Shown here: piece by piece, positions 33,995 through 45,369 of the stretch
How positions within the stretch are numbered: the first letter of the stretch is position 1
Layout: each line of letters begins with the position of its first letter
DNA from: Acanthosepion esculentum
Taxonomy: Eukaryota; Mollusca; Cephalopoda; Sepiida; Sepiidae
Length of the DNA stretch: 64,000 nt
Direction: 5' to 3'
NCBI GenBank assembly: GCA_964036315.1
Contig: OZ038500.1
Coordinates: forward strand, 63,407,249-63,471,248
Translations under genes and position numbers: made by a program
The notes under the pieces: model-generated
Database searches by the model: none
Told to the model about the DNA's origin: nothing
Seen by the model: only the letters and a program-made list of their open reading frames with translations

Positions 33995-35750
33995 TAGTAA
34001 ATATTTTCTCTGATAATTAATGTATCGAATAGATGTACAAATTATGCCACTATGCTGGGTTACTCAGGTTTAGATTTATTTCCTCAGTCACTTCAGAACG
34101 TGGTCGATCGTGGCTCTATATAACTAATATCTCTACGTAATAAGTACCTTCTTACTATTGATGTAACCATGTCGGAACTCTGTTCCTTTAACTCAAACTG
34201 ATGTGCTAATTTCAATATCCGCAGCTCACATGACAAAAACAGACCTTAATTTCGCCCGGTTCGGCGTGACTACCGGAATACTACTACAAATACAAGTGTC
34301 CTAATACATCTTTTCTTACCAATCAGAAAAAAAATATTCCACGCTATTTTTCAGCAGCCATTTCTGAGCCACTGATTCATTATAAAGACAACGCTGATTT
34401 CACCACAAATGCAAATCTGATCTGGCTGACATTAGCGTCGGACCCCACCGCGAGCAAGCTTAACCGAGCGCAACAGACGGAACCGACTGTCCTCGTCATC
34501 AGAAGCAACACCAGTGAATTTTCATCAACAGCGGCCAGTGACGAAACCAGCAGCAGCATAGACTAACACTCGACTACAATAATGCAATAATTCGTGGAAT
34601 ATGTCTCAGATGAGTCTATTTCACGCGACTACAGGTGCATGTTGAATTTCTCCACGTGTCTAACTCGACTACGGTTTTGTGTTATACCCTGACTTAAGGT
34701 TTTGTGGACACCCCGATCATCATATGTTCATATAATAAATGTGGACTTAATAACTAGAATGAATAAATTATTGACTTATCTTTCGGTCAGATTTAAAGTT
34801 TCGTGAACACATCTTAAATCTATAACCTGTATTAAAAACAAATTTTGCGATTTTGCCATTCTACTTCTTTACTAAAACATTTCTAACCCTAACCTTAACC
34901 CATCTCAATATACTGTGTTAGGCTTGAATAAACGTAAAATTTATAAAATATAAATAATTTAGCATCTTAACTTTCAACTTTTTAGTTAGAGATCGCTAGG
35001 CTAAGTAAAATATTAATCTATATATAAAATTTTGGGACTTTCATTAGTATTTCCGTCCTCCACACCCTCTAAAATAGCCATGCCTTGGCCAATTGAAACC
35101 AAATTTTTGCGAGAAGTGCAACCTGGTAAGGAGGTACAAACTTTTATTATTTAAAGTACAAAATACTCCAACTGTTTTTAAAACAATTTAATTATTGTTC
35201 GCCCTGTGTTTACGAGAACTATAAACAAATCCCAAGATTAAACGCTTCAAGAAGTTGGAATTTGTCTCCAGAAAGAAATATTTACGCATAGCCAGTTGTA
35301 TGTTGCATGCTCAAGAGTAAGAAATCCTAAGTAATCATCCTTCACTGTTAAAATGGAAAAATAAATTTTATTAAATCTATTGTTTTTCATGAAGTCCTAT
35401 AAAATTAAATTAAATTAAAGAAATTAAACTACGAAGTAGAAGTTTTGTCAAAGTATTTTCCCAAACAAATCAGCTTATTAAAATTTCATCGATTGGTTTG
35501 TGAAATTGAACGAAACGTAGAGTTTTTAAATCTCAACAAAAATGTTAGCGATAACTTCAACAATACTAATTATTGTGAAGGCTTCAACAGGCGTTAGTGT
35601 GCTGCAAAAAAAAATTCTAGTTATAAATAGTTTGTATTCATCAGGATTGTGTAGTCAGCATCTATTTCAAATATGAACGCATTTTAAAAACAAATATATA
35701 TATGATAACGATATAATTTTCTTATATATCAAGAACAGTTTTGGAGGAAA
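33995..35750. other. No confident feature
   Basis: TCTATATATAAAATTTTGGG at 35017 resembles a Helitron 5' end preceded by A, but no matching 3' hairpin was found. CAG-rich sequence at 34500-34560 is unassigned. Confidence 0.35.
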
Positions 35751-35754
35751 GATG

Positions 35755-35777
35755 TATATATATATATATATATATAT
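35755..35777. repeat. Short (TA)n
   Basis: About 23 bp of TA alternation. Confidence 0.9.
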
Positions 35778-35861
35778 GAAATGGACAAAGTCCGACAATT
35801 GTTTTTAAGACATTTTTATGTTTATACATTCTTTTATTTGTATCTATAAAAAAGAACGTAT

Positions 35862-35990
<129 letters not shown>

Positions 35991-36012
35991 TGAACATTGA
36001 AGTCAACACTCA

Positions 36013-36056
36013 GAAGCGACAGGCTGTTTTATGCTAGACGCAATCGTCAGGCCGAC
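36013..36056 (-). ncRNA. Hammerhead-like ribozyme motif, family D, copy 3
   Basis: The minus strand reads a stem I arm ending GGC, CUGACGA, a UGC/GCA stem II with loop GUCUA, AAAA in place of GAAA, short stem III ACA/UGU, GUC triplet, then GCUUC. The change at G12 probably inactivates it. The TA tract lies on its 3' side, as in other family D copies. Confidence 0.5.
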
Positions 36057-36800
36057 AATAAGATGGCATCCCCGAGAGAAACGATTTATAAAACTTAAAC
36101 GTCTTCAAAATCCACGCCCTTTTTACACCGCAATACAACACGATTAAACTTTGCTGAGAAGTGTCAAACAAAGGACATAAAAAAGTGGAAGAATGTTTTG
36201 TTTTCTGATGCGAAAAGAATTTTACCTGGATGGTCCAGATGTCTGCCAACGATACTGGGACGATAAGGATATACCACCGGTGACATTTATCTCCTTCTAA
36301 GGAACAATCGAGATTCATGTTAGACGGGGGGCATAAAAACCGCGGCTGGTTACATTGGTATGTTGGAGAGATCATCCTTATTGACTGAAGGCCCTCTCTT
36401 GCGCAGAAATGACTGAATCCATCAGCGGGTCAACATTATAATCAATAATTCCCGAAGGACAAAGGACTTTTTCCTGGTGAATAATATCATTCTTTTGGAC
36501 AATCCAGCATGTTTGCCCGATCTGAATCCCATTGAAAATGTTTGGGGGTAGATAGCTAGTGGAGTCTATATAAATGGACGTCAATTCCAAACAGTGCATG
36601 ATCTTTGTGAAGTCAACTTCACCACTTGCAATAAAATTCCACCCAACCTTCTTCTGACGTTTATATCGACCACGTCAAAGCAAATTTTTAAAATTACCCA
36701 CAATAACAAGTATAACTCACTACTGAGACGTCTTGTTAGACATTTTCTTATTTTTTAGGACTTCTTTTAGGTATCGCCTTACACTTTTGACCAGCTAGTA
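36057..36800 (+). pseudogene. Tc1-like transposase remnant
   Basis: Plus-strand pieces: LNFAEKCQTKDIKKWKNVLF then SDAKR (first catalytic Asp in the FSD-x-K motif), DGPDVCQRYWDDKDIPPVTF, and further on NPACLPDLNPIENVWG with the final catalytic Glu of the PDLNPIENVW motif. The middle segment is rearranged and frames shift several times. The right end has a TIR-like TCGCCTTACACTTTTGACCA at about 36773-36792. The N-terminal DNA-binding domain is missing, apparently cut where the family D repeat begins. Confidence 0.87.
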
Positions 36801-36809
36801 TTTAACCTA

Positions 36810-38085
36810 ATTTCCCAGTAATCAAAATTTCCCTATTAAATGCTAAAAAATTTTTAATTTTTCTTTTTTCTTTTCATTTATTTGAATTCTCTACTCAAAT
36901 AAGTGGCTGAATCTAACAACGCAAAAATATCTTCGATTTTATTTTCATTGGCCTTAAGATTTTGGCCAGCAGTGTATATTTGATTTGAGTATAAATTTGA
37001 ACCGTATCCAAATACCTTGTTTGCCAATAGATATTTCTTGTTATGCACAACTCTCGATAGTATTTCCAAACTCCTATTCAACAAAAATTTAAGGTCTAGA
37101 AATAGCAAAATTGCCAATTTTTCTTGTCATAGTTGACAAACATCCGCCGGAACAACTTTTAAATTTTTTTATTTATTATTTTCCATTTTATTTTTATGCT
37201 TTTTTTACCTCTTTGATTTTCTATTTGTATTTGGATGGGGTGGGCTTATTACGATATTTACTTAACTTTCGAGATATTATATATTTGTTGTATCTTTGTT
37301 TAAATATGCATTCTAGATCTAATATAGTTCATGATATGGAATCCTTGGGACTCAACGTCAGCTCTATAAATGATGCTGTTAGTTAAACATTATCCATTTA
37401 GAGGGCAATGAGTAACACAAACAAATATCTACAGGTCAGATTTGTTTTAATCAGGGATATGGCACACTGTCAGATGGATGTGACTATGACAGTTGTGATA
37501 ATCAGGTCAAATAAGGGTGAGATTCTGAAACATGGAAAATGTTCCACTGAAGGATATGAACGATACACGTCTAAAATTTTGATTGGACCGCCAATAAGAG
37601 AAGAGTTGGGATGGAGCTGCTCGTTTCCTCCTCCGATACTTATGATAAAGGGCATTATTTTGATTGGACCATCAATCATATTGGGTATTTAGGGGCTTTC
37701 CTTCCCTCCCTTCGATGCGTATGACACAAGACAATTGATCAAACATTATTATTAGCTAGCCAATCAGAGCAGTGCAATTGGGGTTCGCACTGCAATGAGC
37801 AGTCACCGAAAGAGCAAATATAAGATCGAACTGGGCTCGCCGGATAACCAGAGTGCCTCCGTTGGTTAAGGACCTGTTCTCTACGCCAGTTTTTGAACTC
37901 CCACGATCAGCTTCCTTCATTTAAATAGTTCAACTACTCTGGACTGCTTAGTCTTAAATGCAACTACCAGTTAACCTCTTCCTCCTTTGATAAACTTATC
38001 CACGGTTTGACCCCATATTGAAATACTTTAATATCAGATTTTAAGAATGTACAGCTATTACGGTTTTGTAATGTATTGAACTATC
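36810..38085. other. No gene; promoter-like or LTR-like stretch
   Basis: At 37570-37880 an imperfect duplication (about 80 bp apart) repeats TTTTGATTGGACC and CAATNA words. It is followed by AGCCAATCAGAGCAGTG, giving several CCAAT-type boxes. No downstream gene is seen, and this could be an old LTR. Confidence 0.35.
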
Positions 38086-38089
38086 CTAT

Positions 38090-38207
38090 ACCCCGACCAT
38101 ATCATGTTGAAACACCGGTTCTGGTACGATCAAAGAAGTTGAGCAACGTTGAACCTGGCCAGTACCTTAATGGGTGACCGCTTGGGAATACCAGGTGCTG
38201 TAAGGAT
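38090..38207 (+). repeat. 5S-rRNA-derived unit, nearly full length
   Basis: It starts ACCCCGACCATATCATGTTG and runs through GGTACGATCAAAGAAGTTGA, TGGGTGACCGCTTGGGAATA and CCAGGTGCTGTAAGG, close to the normal 120-base 5S length. It is followed by a tRNA-like SINE, making a 5S plus tRNA composite. Confidence 0.82.
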
Positions 38208-39430
38208 CGATGTTCGGGTAATGTAATGGATAACCACTCAGGAGTGGAAATCGGTGAGTTGAGTTCCAATTCCAGTCGGGGTCGTTATATTCACTTACGC
38301 GCAAATACCCTTGGGAGAAGTATGAATCCACACCTTCCCCCAGATATCGGTTAATCAGTAGAACTTGTCTCAGCAAATCATTATTATCTCCCAAAAATTC
38401 TTACCATCTAAAAATATTTTCTGGCTTTAAATAACCAGCAAAGGATATAAGACGTAAAAAAAAACAATGAATGAATCAGTCAATACCCAAATGCCGGTGC
38501 TTCGTAATTTGTTCACCTTGATGGCTACATTCAGGTTGATGCACATTTCCTGGGCTATCAGACATGATCTGTACGTACATAGGTGACCGCTTGGGGATAA
38601 CAGGAGAACCAAGTTTCAATTCCAGTCGGGGTCGTTATATTCACTTACGCGCAAATACCCTTGAGAGAAGTATGAATACACATCTTCCCCCAGATATGGG
38701 TTAATCAGTAGAACTTGTCTCAGTAAATCATTATTATCTCCCCAAAATTCTTACCATCCAAAAATATTTTCTGTCTTCAAATAACCTGAAAAAAATATAA
38801 GACGTAAAAACCTAATGAATATATCAGTGAATACCCGCATGTCGGTGTTTCGGAATTTGTTCACTTTGATGATTAAATTCCAGTTGTTCCACATTTCTTG
38901 GTCTGTCGAACCTGGTCAGTACGTAGATGCGTGACTGCTTGAGGATAACAGGAGAGCCAAGTTCCAATTCCAAATTGGGTTCGTTATATTCACTTACGCA
39001 CAAATAGCCTTACAAAACGGATGGATCAACCTCTTCTACCGCCAGCTATGGATTAATTAGTAAAAATTGTCTAAATCATTATCTCTCCAAAATTCTGACA
39101 TTTCTTAAAGTATGCTCTGGCTTTAAATAATATGAAAAACGTATCAACTGCAAACAAATACCAACTAACCAATGAATGAATCAATATACACAGGCCGGTG
39201 CTTCACCATTGGTTCACCTTCATGGCTACATTCAGTTTGATTCGCATTTCTTAGGCTATAGCACCTGGTCAGTGCCTAGATGGGTAATCGCTTGGGGATA
39301 CAAGCAGAACAGGGTTTCCATGGCAGTCGGGTTCGTTATATTTCCTTACGCGCAAATATCCTTGAGAGACCTCTTCTACCCCCAGCTATAGGTTAATTAG
39401 TAGAACTAGTCTCAGTAAGTCATTATTATC
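38208..39430 (+). repeat. Run of four tRNA-like SINE bodies
   Basis: Four copies (starting near 38215, 38600, 38945 and 39300) each have TCGGGTTCGTTATATTCACTT- or similar words, CTTACGCGCAAATA and a body ending near TTAAATAACCTGCAAAA. Between them lies a short phrase (CATTNGTTCACCTTGATGGCT) and a remnant of 5S-like text (GGTCAGTACGTAGATGCGTG). This looks like tandem amplification of a composite unit of about 345-365 bp. Confidence 0.72.
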
Positions 39431-39439
39431 TCTAAAAAA

Positions 39440-40240
39440 ATTCTCACAATCGAAAAAATATTTTCTGGCTTTAAATAACCTGCAAAAGTTGATAAGTCAT
39501 TAAATATCAATCAATCCATGAATATAAACACGCCGGCGCTTCGCCATTGGTTCACCTCAATGGCTACTTTTAGGTAGTTGCATATTTCTTGGACTATCAT
39601 TTTACTGACCTTCCCCGGCTGTGTTTAGTTATGGGCCCAAGAAAATATATTTCCGTTTTCTTTCAATGTCAGTTTTTCGGTCATTTAATGTACCACACGT
39701 TTCTTTGGATTCTCAATCTTTCATTTTGTAGAAATGGTTTTGGTCTCTGTATCATTTTTCGCTGATATAATTGTCAGGAGATTTTGTAAAATTTTGTTAC
39801 TTCTTTATCCATTTTTATTTTAATATACGAGAGGGAGCTTTAATTTATACAGGTTTGTTGATTTATCACTTTTCAAAAAGACTTTGTCGGAGATTTTGAT
39901 AAATTTATTATCATCCTGCAATTCTCTCTGGAAATGGCTATTTAATTTTCTAAATTTGATATTTTTTTTATAATATTCGTTATATTTTCGCTATTTCTGA
40001 AACTGTAGGTGGATATTTATAAGGGTGAACGTTAAAAAAAATTAATTTTATTCTTTGGAGGTTTTTTTCTTTGTATTCATTTATAAACAATATTGCCTTG
40101 CATCGCACCCCTTCTTAAAAAAATCTTGCAATTTCGTAAACATTCTGATCAAATATTTATGTTTGTATTCGTGATTTTTTAGGGAATATTTAAATTTAAC
40201 TTCAGCCATCTTGTTACGGTAGTATTCAAGCAAGAAATTG
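39440..40240. other. No recognised feature
   Basis: AT-rich sequence without repeat or coding signature that I can assign. Confidence 0.4.
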
Positions 40241-40244
40241 AATA

Positions 40245-41266
40245 TCTATATAAATAAAGCGCAGTGTACGTGTGTCCGTCCGTCCGTTTTTCGATCTCAG
40301 CGAATCATAAACAACCTGAAGTAATAGGTATTAATTACTGCAGTTACACGCGATTAAAAATTAAATAACTAACCCATTTAAAATTAAATTTAAATATCGA
40401 ACTGAGTGAAAGGTTTTTGTGATGTCAATGAACACTCGTTGCCACTTTTGTGATGCCATCGAATATTCGTTGTTACTTTTGTAATGCTCGCTGTAGTAGA
40501 GACTTTGTAATCGCAGATACAATTATAGTACGCCTTTGAACAATACTGGTGTCAGACGCCTTCGAATAACACTCGCACTAATAGTACTTGCACGATAATA
40601 ACTCGCTCGAATAGTAATCCGTATAGTGAAATAGAATAGAGAATAGCGTAGAAGATAGAGTAGAAATGGAAATCAATTAGACACACGGTACCTCGCATAT
40701 ATGCCTTTCCTCCATGCTCACGTGGTCTACTAAATTCAATAATCGGATCGCCTGTGTTTGATCAGTGGCGATCTATGTTCAAACTCAAGTGTCGGCAGCG
40801 AGACTTTATTCATATATAACGAAGTTTTAATAAACAATTTTTTTTTTATTAAAGGTTTAAATTTTAATCGATTTTCGATACAATTGCAATTGATATCGTC
40901 TAATTAAACCGTAAGCAAAATTTATCCGGAGTACGGTAATATGTGATGTATCCGAAATATTACATAGTTCGGGTTCCCTCATGTCTTTTAAGATTGACTT
41001 TATGTGAAGGGATCATAAAGAATGGTGTTTTTAAAAGAATATAAAAATGCATGCAAAATAACTTTAAACAAACTACGCAGATCAGTTGTGTATACGAAGA
41101 AAGGTTATGCCGAATTAAGGTATTGAATAAAGGTAAAATAATTTTATTATTTATAAATTCTTATAACTTTTACGTACATAGGACGCTTATGGTAAAAGGT
41201 CGAAGGCCCAAAAGCCCTCCGCAGAATCTAGTATAGAGTCTGCCCGAAGTTCGGGTTCTAGGCTAA
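40245..41266 (+). mobile_element. Probable non-autonomous Helitron
   Basis: The 5' end starts TCTATATAAATAAAG after an A. The 3' end has a hairpin (CCCGA, AGT, TCGGG at 41243-41255) followed by TTCTAGG and CTAA, then a T. A 5' TC, a subterminal hairpin about 10 bases from a CTRR terminus, and insertion between A and T without duplication are the Helitron hallmarks. No Rep/Hel ORF is inside. Confidence 0.68.
40410..40830 (+). repeat. Dispersed repeat shared with 47743-48190 (opposite strand)
   Basis: Words such as GTGGTCTACTAAATTCAATA, GATCTATGTTCAAACTCAAG and ATAGTACTTGCACGATAATA have reverse-complement counterparts at 47743-48190 in the same order. It lies wholly within the Helitron-like element. 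Confidence 0.8.
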
Positions 41267-41479
41267 TTTATAAAAATGGCGTTACTGTTTATTAATAACA
41301 AGGAGCTAATATTTATTTTATAGTTAGACAATGCTAACTGACATGAAAACATTTAAGTAAGGTTACTCAATAGGATGTAGGGTTTAAATAAAGATAATAT
41401 ATATAGCATATTTAAACGAAGATACAACAACCATAGAACCGAAATAGCAGCGTCCTATTCAAACACGCCTGCAAAATCT

Positions 41480-41700
41480 GGGTACGTCGACATGGCGCAA
41501 TGGCTAACATTCTTGTCGCGCTCGATCAATTACAACTGATTAGTGAGTTCAATCGTATCTAGGAGCTCCATACTTATGGGTTTGTGCCACATCTAAGCGA
41601 TGCTTAGGGCACCTCGACGTGGTGTCGTGGTTAGCAAGCTTGTTTCGCTAGACTCTGCACTAAGTTCGATCCGCACTGTGTGCACGTTACATTCACTAGG
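41480..41700 (+). repeat. Two tRNA-like SINE heads in tandem
   Basis: First head TCGACATGGCGCAATGGCTA with B-box-like GAGTTCAATCGT; second head GGGCACCTCGACGTGGTGTC, GTGGTTAGCAAGC and AAGTTCGATCCG. The second matches 5845-5966 in the opposite orientation. Confidence 0.72.
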
Positions 41701-41824
41701 ATAATACAGTTAACCCGAAACACCTGACGAGCAACACAAAACACATGGCCTGAAGATAGCGCTCACGTATGAAGCAGACTGTCGCAACTCGGTTTTGACG
41801 TCAGCGTGCACTTCTATCTCTCTC

Positions 41825-41829
<5 letters not shown>

Positions 41830-41873
<44 letters not shown>
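41830..41873. repeat. (TA)n microsatellite next to hammerhead
   Basis: About 43 bp of TA, lying just 3' of the minus-strand ribozyme motif. Confidence 0.97.
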
Positions 41874-41876
<3 letters not shown>

Positions 41877-41878
41877 AT

Positions 41879-41922
41879 TCACAGACAGTACTGTTTCGCT
41901 GTATCACAGCTCCTCAGTGTGA
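41879..41922 (-). ncRNA. Hammerhead ribozyme, complete consensus
   Basis: The 44-nt minus strand reads in order: stem I arm UCACA; core CUGAGGA (fits CUGANGA); stem II GCUGU, loop GAU, ACAGC; GAAA; stem III CAG, loop UA, CUG with the A-U closing pair; U16.1 and C17 of the GUC triplet; then stem I arm UGUGA. All stems are fully complementary, both invariant core boxes are intact and there are no extra bases. It is a type I layout with a very short stem III, as known for Penelope-associated and retrozyme hammerheads. Predicted cleavage is between plus-strand positions 41884 and 41883. A tRNA-like B-box word (GTTTCAATCCTGG on the minus strand) lies upstream, so it may belong to a SINE-like unit. 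Confidence 0.85.
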
Positions 41923-42260
41923 CTAGACTTCTTAATGCCTCAAGCCAGGATTGAAACACAACTAATTTGGTGTCAGCCAGAGCTATCTTCACTCGGTAGA
42001 GTTACACAACTAAATCTAGCATATTGTTTTTACAAATGTAAACAAATGCCATCAGCCAAAGTGCTCCATTCATTTTACTGAAGAGCTTTGCATTAGTGCA
42101 GGTGGCTGTTGTTTATAGAATTAGCTTATCACTCAACAGTGCTATATAATTTTAAAATATATATTATTTAACATTTTCTATATTGATGAGGGAAGATCAC
42201 GACCGGTAATATTCTCATAATCACTTAAAACATGAAAATGCCAGTCACAAAGCAGTGTTG

Positions 42261-42261
<1 letters not shown>

Positions 42262-42322
<61 letters not shown>

Positions 42323-42355
42323 GTGTCTGTGAATGTATGTGTGCGTGTCAGTTGT
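42262..42355. repeat. (TATC)n then TG-rich microsatellite
   Basis: About 60 bp of TATC repeats followed by GTGTCTGTGAATGTATGTGT. Confidence 0.97.
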
Positions 42356-42894
42356 TATTCAAATACCCGAAGAACTTTAAGCACTAAATTGCTACTCCAG
42401 TTGTTGATTGACTGATTTGCCTTTTTACGGTTTATCAACCCTTTAAAACTTAAATATATTTTGGATTTTAAGAATAATTCTTTTTTGCGAGTGAATATTT
42501 TTTGAGAATAAAGAAAAATGTTTTTTGTCATGATAAAAGGGTCACATAATCAATGTAGATTACTATAATAATTTGCTGAAGTAGTTACGAAAGGCTATCA
42601 AGACCAAAATTCTCGGGAAAACTGTTACATCCGGTCAATGACCAAGTACAAAGTCTTTGGTTTCAATTCCTGCAGTGCATGACTTTGATCACTATTCCTA
42701 TTCTCCTGACATTTTAATGGGAATCCATCCTGAGTGGGTAACTGAATGGGGTAATTTGGCCATACGAATCCATCTAGAGTGGGTAACTGTATGGGGTAAT
42801 TTAGACCTTAGACAGTCCCCAACACCATGCTGCCTCGGTTAATACACTGTTTCAATGTTGGAAATCTTTCTTGATCTGATATTAATTCAAAAAT

Positions 42895-43225
42895 ACCAAC
42901 AGTTAACGGTATCTGTCGATATTTATGAGATGAGGTATTATGTACACTATTTACATTATTCGGACTATTGTCCTAATCTTTGTCGCCATATTTATGACAA
43001 CGTTTCGGCCGTTGTACGCTCTGACCTTCTTCGGGGGGTTGGAATGGCGAACGGAACCCTTTATTTCGCTCACTGGGGTAGACTGTTCTAGTTCCATGTG
43101 CCACGTTTTTAGTGGATGTCAGTTATCAGTTATCTCCTGTTAATTCCCCTCTCCAAGTTCTCCACTGCCTTAACCGGGTATTAAACTCACACTCTCTGGG
43201 TTCTGTCCCTGGATCTAACCACTGT
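42895..43225 (-). repeat. Hammerhead-like repeat family B, full-length copy
   Basis: Spans from the 107-bp-unit words (GAGATGAGGTATTATGTACA) through the core (42995-43042; CCGAAGA, GGCC stem II arm, GAAA) and CAGTCTACCCCAGTGAGCGA-type text to the GGTTAAGGCAGTGGAGAAC word. This shows that the satellite unit at 25.3 kb is one end of this family. Confidence 0.78.
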
Positions 43226-43589
43226 ATTGTAATAAATATGGCGTCAAAGATGAAGACAACAGTGTATAGCGGAGTGTATAATAAAATTTTAAAGAATAGT
43301 GGTTATAAGTACTAATTTCTGCAGCACAGAATCGTTCCTCTTCGAAAAGTCTCCGGACATCCTAGCTCTCTGTGAAACGAATCCTAACTATTCAACCCCC
43401 AATTCAATTTATTTACCTAGAAAGAGACAACGCTTTTATTAATAAAAAGAGTTTAAATTAATGCATTTTCACCTTTCTGACGCCATTCCTTCATAATCAG
43501 CTTATGAACTTTTCACGTCGCCCTCAGAGATGATCACGTCACAAGTTCCTGCAATCCATTAGGGTCATTGAGGCAGCATCAACGGTGTA

Positions 43590-43805
43590 TCACTCTTTAG
43601 GCTGGTTTTGAATGCAGATCCTAGATTGGTTACTGCTTCAAAGCAAAGGATCCGGGTCTAATTTGTTATTTAAGACCGGAGGAAAAATTGCATTCATGCC
43701 CTTTCCAAGTACATTAACGTGAAGTGAACGAAACGGAATAGGAAGTGAACCAGGGACCGCGAATTCCCTTCCCAGACCGAAAACCACTACACTACCCTTT
43801 CCTCA
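43590..43805 (-). repeat. Possible tRNA-like SINE
   Basis: The reverse complement starts GAAAGGGTAGTGTAGTGGTT and has CGCGGTCCCTGGTTCACTTC, resembling A and B boxes. Confidence 0.5.
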
Positions 43806-44277
43806 CTTAGATTAAACACTGTCGATAAAAATCGGAACTAGGCTGTGAGTTGTGGTGAAAAACTAAAGCTGTTTCCGCGAGGTTTTTCTTATTAAAATGT
43901 AAGCGTTCCGACCTGACATTTAATGATATAATTGCGGGCAACCAACCGCCCACCTGGACAGGTGTACCGACAATTCAGAAGCGGTTGAGATTAGGTGAAA
44001 TTAATTAGGAAGTCAGCCGTCCAAATTTTATGAGGAGTAAAGGTTAAAATGTATGTCATTTTGACCGATTTTTCTCCGATAATTAAAATATCGATCGTTG
44101 AATGCTGAACTGGTTGATGGTGAAAAATGTCGATTGACGTAGTTTCAGTGATCAGAAAATCTAATCAATCAATGTGTTCAGAATGGAATGTGTATCAGAT
44201 AAGTCATAAGTCTGGAGAAGTTTATTTGGCATGAAGAGATGTTTCCCGTTCGGTACAATATGCGGGTGTTGTAGATA

Positions 44278-44425
44278 GCGGCACAGAATGAGAATACGGA
44301 GAACAAAGTTTGAATTCCTGTCGGGTTCGTGGTATTCACTTAAGCGTAGAGAGTAACATTGAGAAAGGCATGGAGCCATCTCTTATCCTCTCTCCCAACT
44401 ATGGGTTATGCAATATCCATCCGCC
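44278..44425 (+). repeat. SINE body fragment
   Basis: GAGAACAAAGTTTGAATTCC, GTCGGGTTCGTGGTATTCAC and CCCAACTATGGGTTATGCAA match the 4326-type SINE. Confidence 0.65.
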
Positions 44426-44678
44426 AAAAAGAAAAAAATCTTTAAATACGAAATATTTTTCGTCTTTAGCTAATTCACTATTATATTCCGTGCTAATAGG
44501 AATATTTACTTGACAAACACGGGAGATAACTAAGTAAGGGTTTATTGTAATAACCGGTTCAATAATAAATAAGGTACAGTTATGCGCACGATCGTCGCAA
44601 GTCAATCTAGTAGTGAGTGCTGCTATTGGAAGGTCGGTAGTTCTCGCGTAAGTATGAGTGGTACTCAACAGATCCCAG

Positions 44679-45365
44679 CAAATCGGTATTTTCCTGCCTC
44701 CCCACAAGGGGAGTTTAATGACACAAGGCCTAGTGACACAAGGCCGAGTTTAATGTAGGATAATCCGAGCCCGTAGGCTCGGCTAAAAATTCCCCGTAAC
44801 GCCGCATAAACGTGTTCGGGTTTGTTTACCTCACCGGACGAGACCCTGCCCTTCGGCATAGCCTCGTCCGGGTTCCTCTCTGCCTGAAGGAAGAGAGTTC
44901 GACAGCAGCCAAGATCTGAATAACAGATCCCAACAAATCGGTATTTACCTGCCTCCCCACAAGGAAGGAAGTAGCACAAGGCCGAGTTTAATGTGGGGCA
45001 ATCCGAGTCCGTAGGCTCGGCCAAAAATTCCCCGTAAGCCCGCATAAACGGGTTCGGGTCTGTCTACCTCTCTGGACGAGACTCTGGCCTTCGGCATAGC
45101 CTCGTCCGGGTTCCTCTCTGCCCAAAGGTAGCCAAGATCAGAATAACAGATTCCAACAAGTCAAGATTTACTAATCCCCCACCTCACGAGGGTAGATGTG
45201 GCACAAGTCTGAGTTTAACGTGGGCCATCCTAGCTCGTAGGCTCAGCAAAAAATTCCCCAGAGGACCCGCATAAACGGGTTCGGGTCGATCTACCTCCCC
45301 GAAGGAGGACTCTGCCCTTTGGCATAGCCTCGTCCGGGTTCCTCTCTTTTTAGAGGCAGATAAGT
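44679..45365 (+). repeat. GC-rich hairpin-rich tandem triplication
   Basis: Three units (near 44679, 44934 and 45157; 255 and 223 bp apart) share AATTCCCCGTAANNCCGCAT, AAACGGGTTCGGGTC and TTCGGCATAGCCTCGTCCGG. Each has a CCGAGCC-CGTA-GGCTCGG hairpin (7 bp in unit 1; unit 2 has C to T giving a G-U pair; unit 3 is worn) and a GACGAG...CTCGTC stem. GC content is far above the surroundings. The family is not recognised. GGGTTCGGGTC resembles a B box. Confidence 0.85.
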
Positions 45366-45369
45366 CGAC

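Noticed and set aside
35017..35620. Second Helitron starting TCTATATATAAAATTTTGGG
   Set aside because: No hairpin followed by CTRR was found downstream at a convincing place.
37570..37880. Host gene promoter with CCAAT boxes
   Set aside because: No downstream exon or ORF is visible; the boxes arise in an imperfect duplication, so only a low-confidence note is kept.
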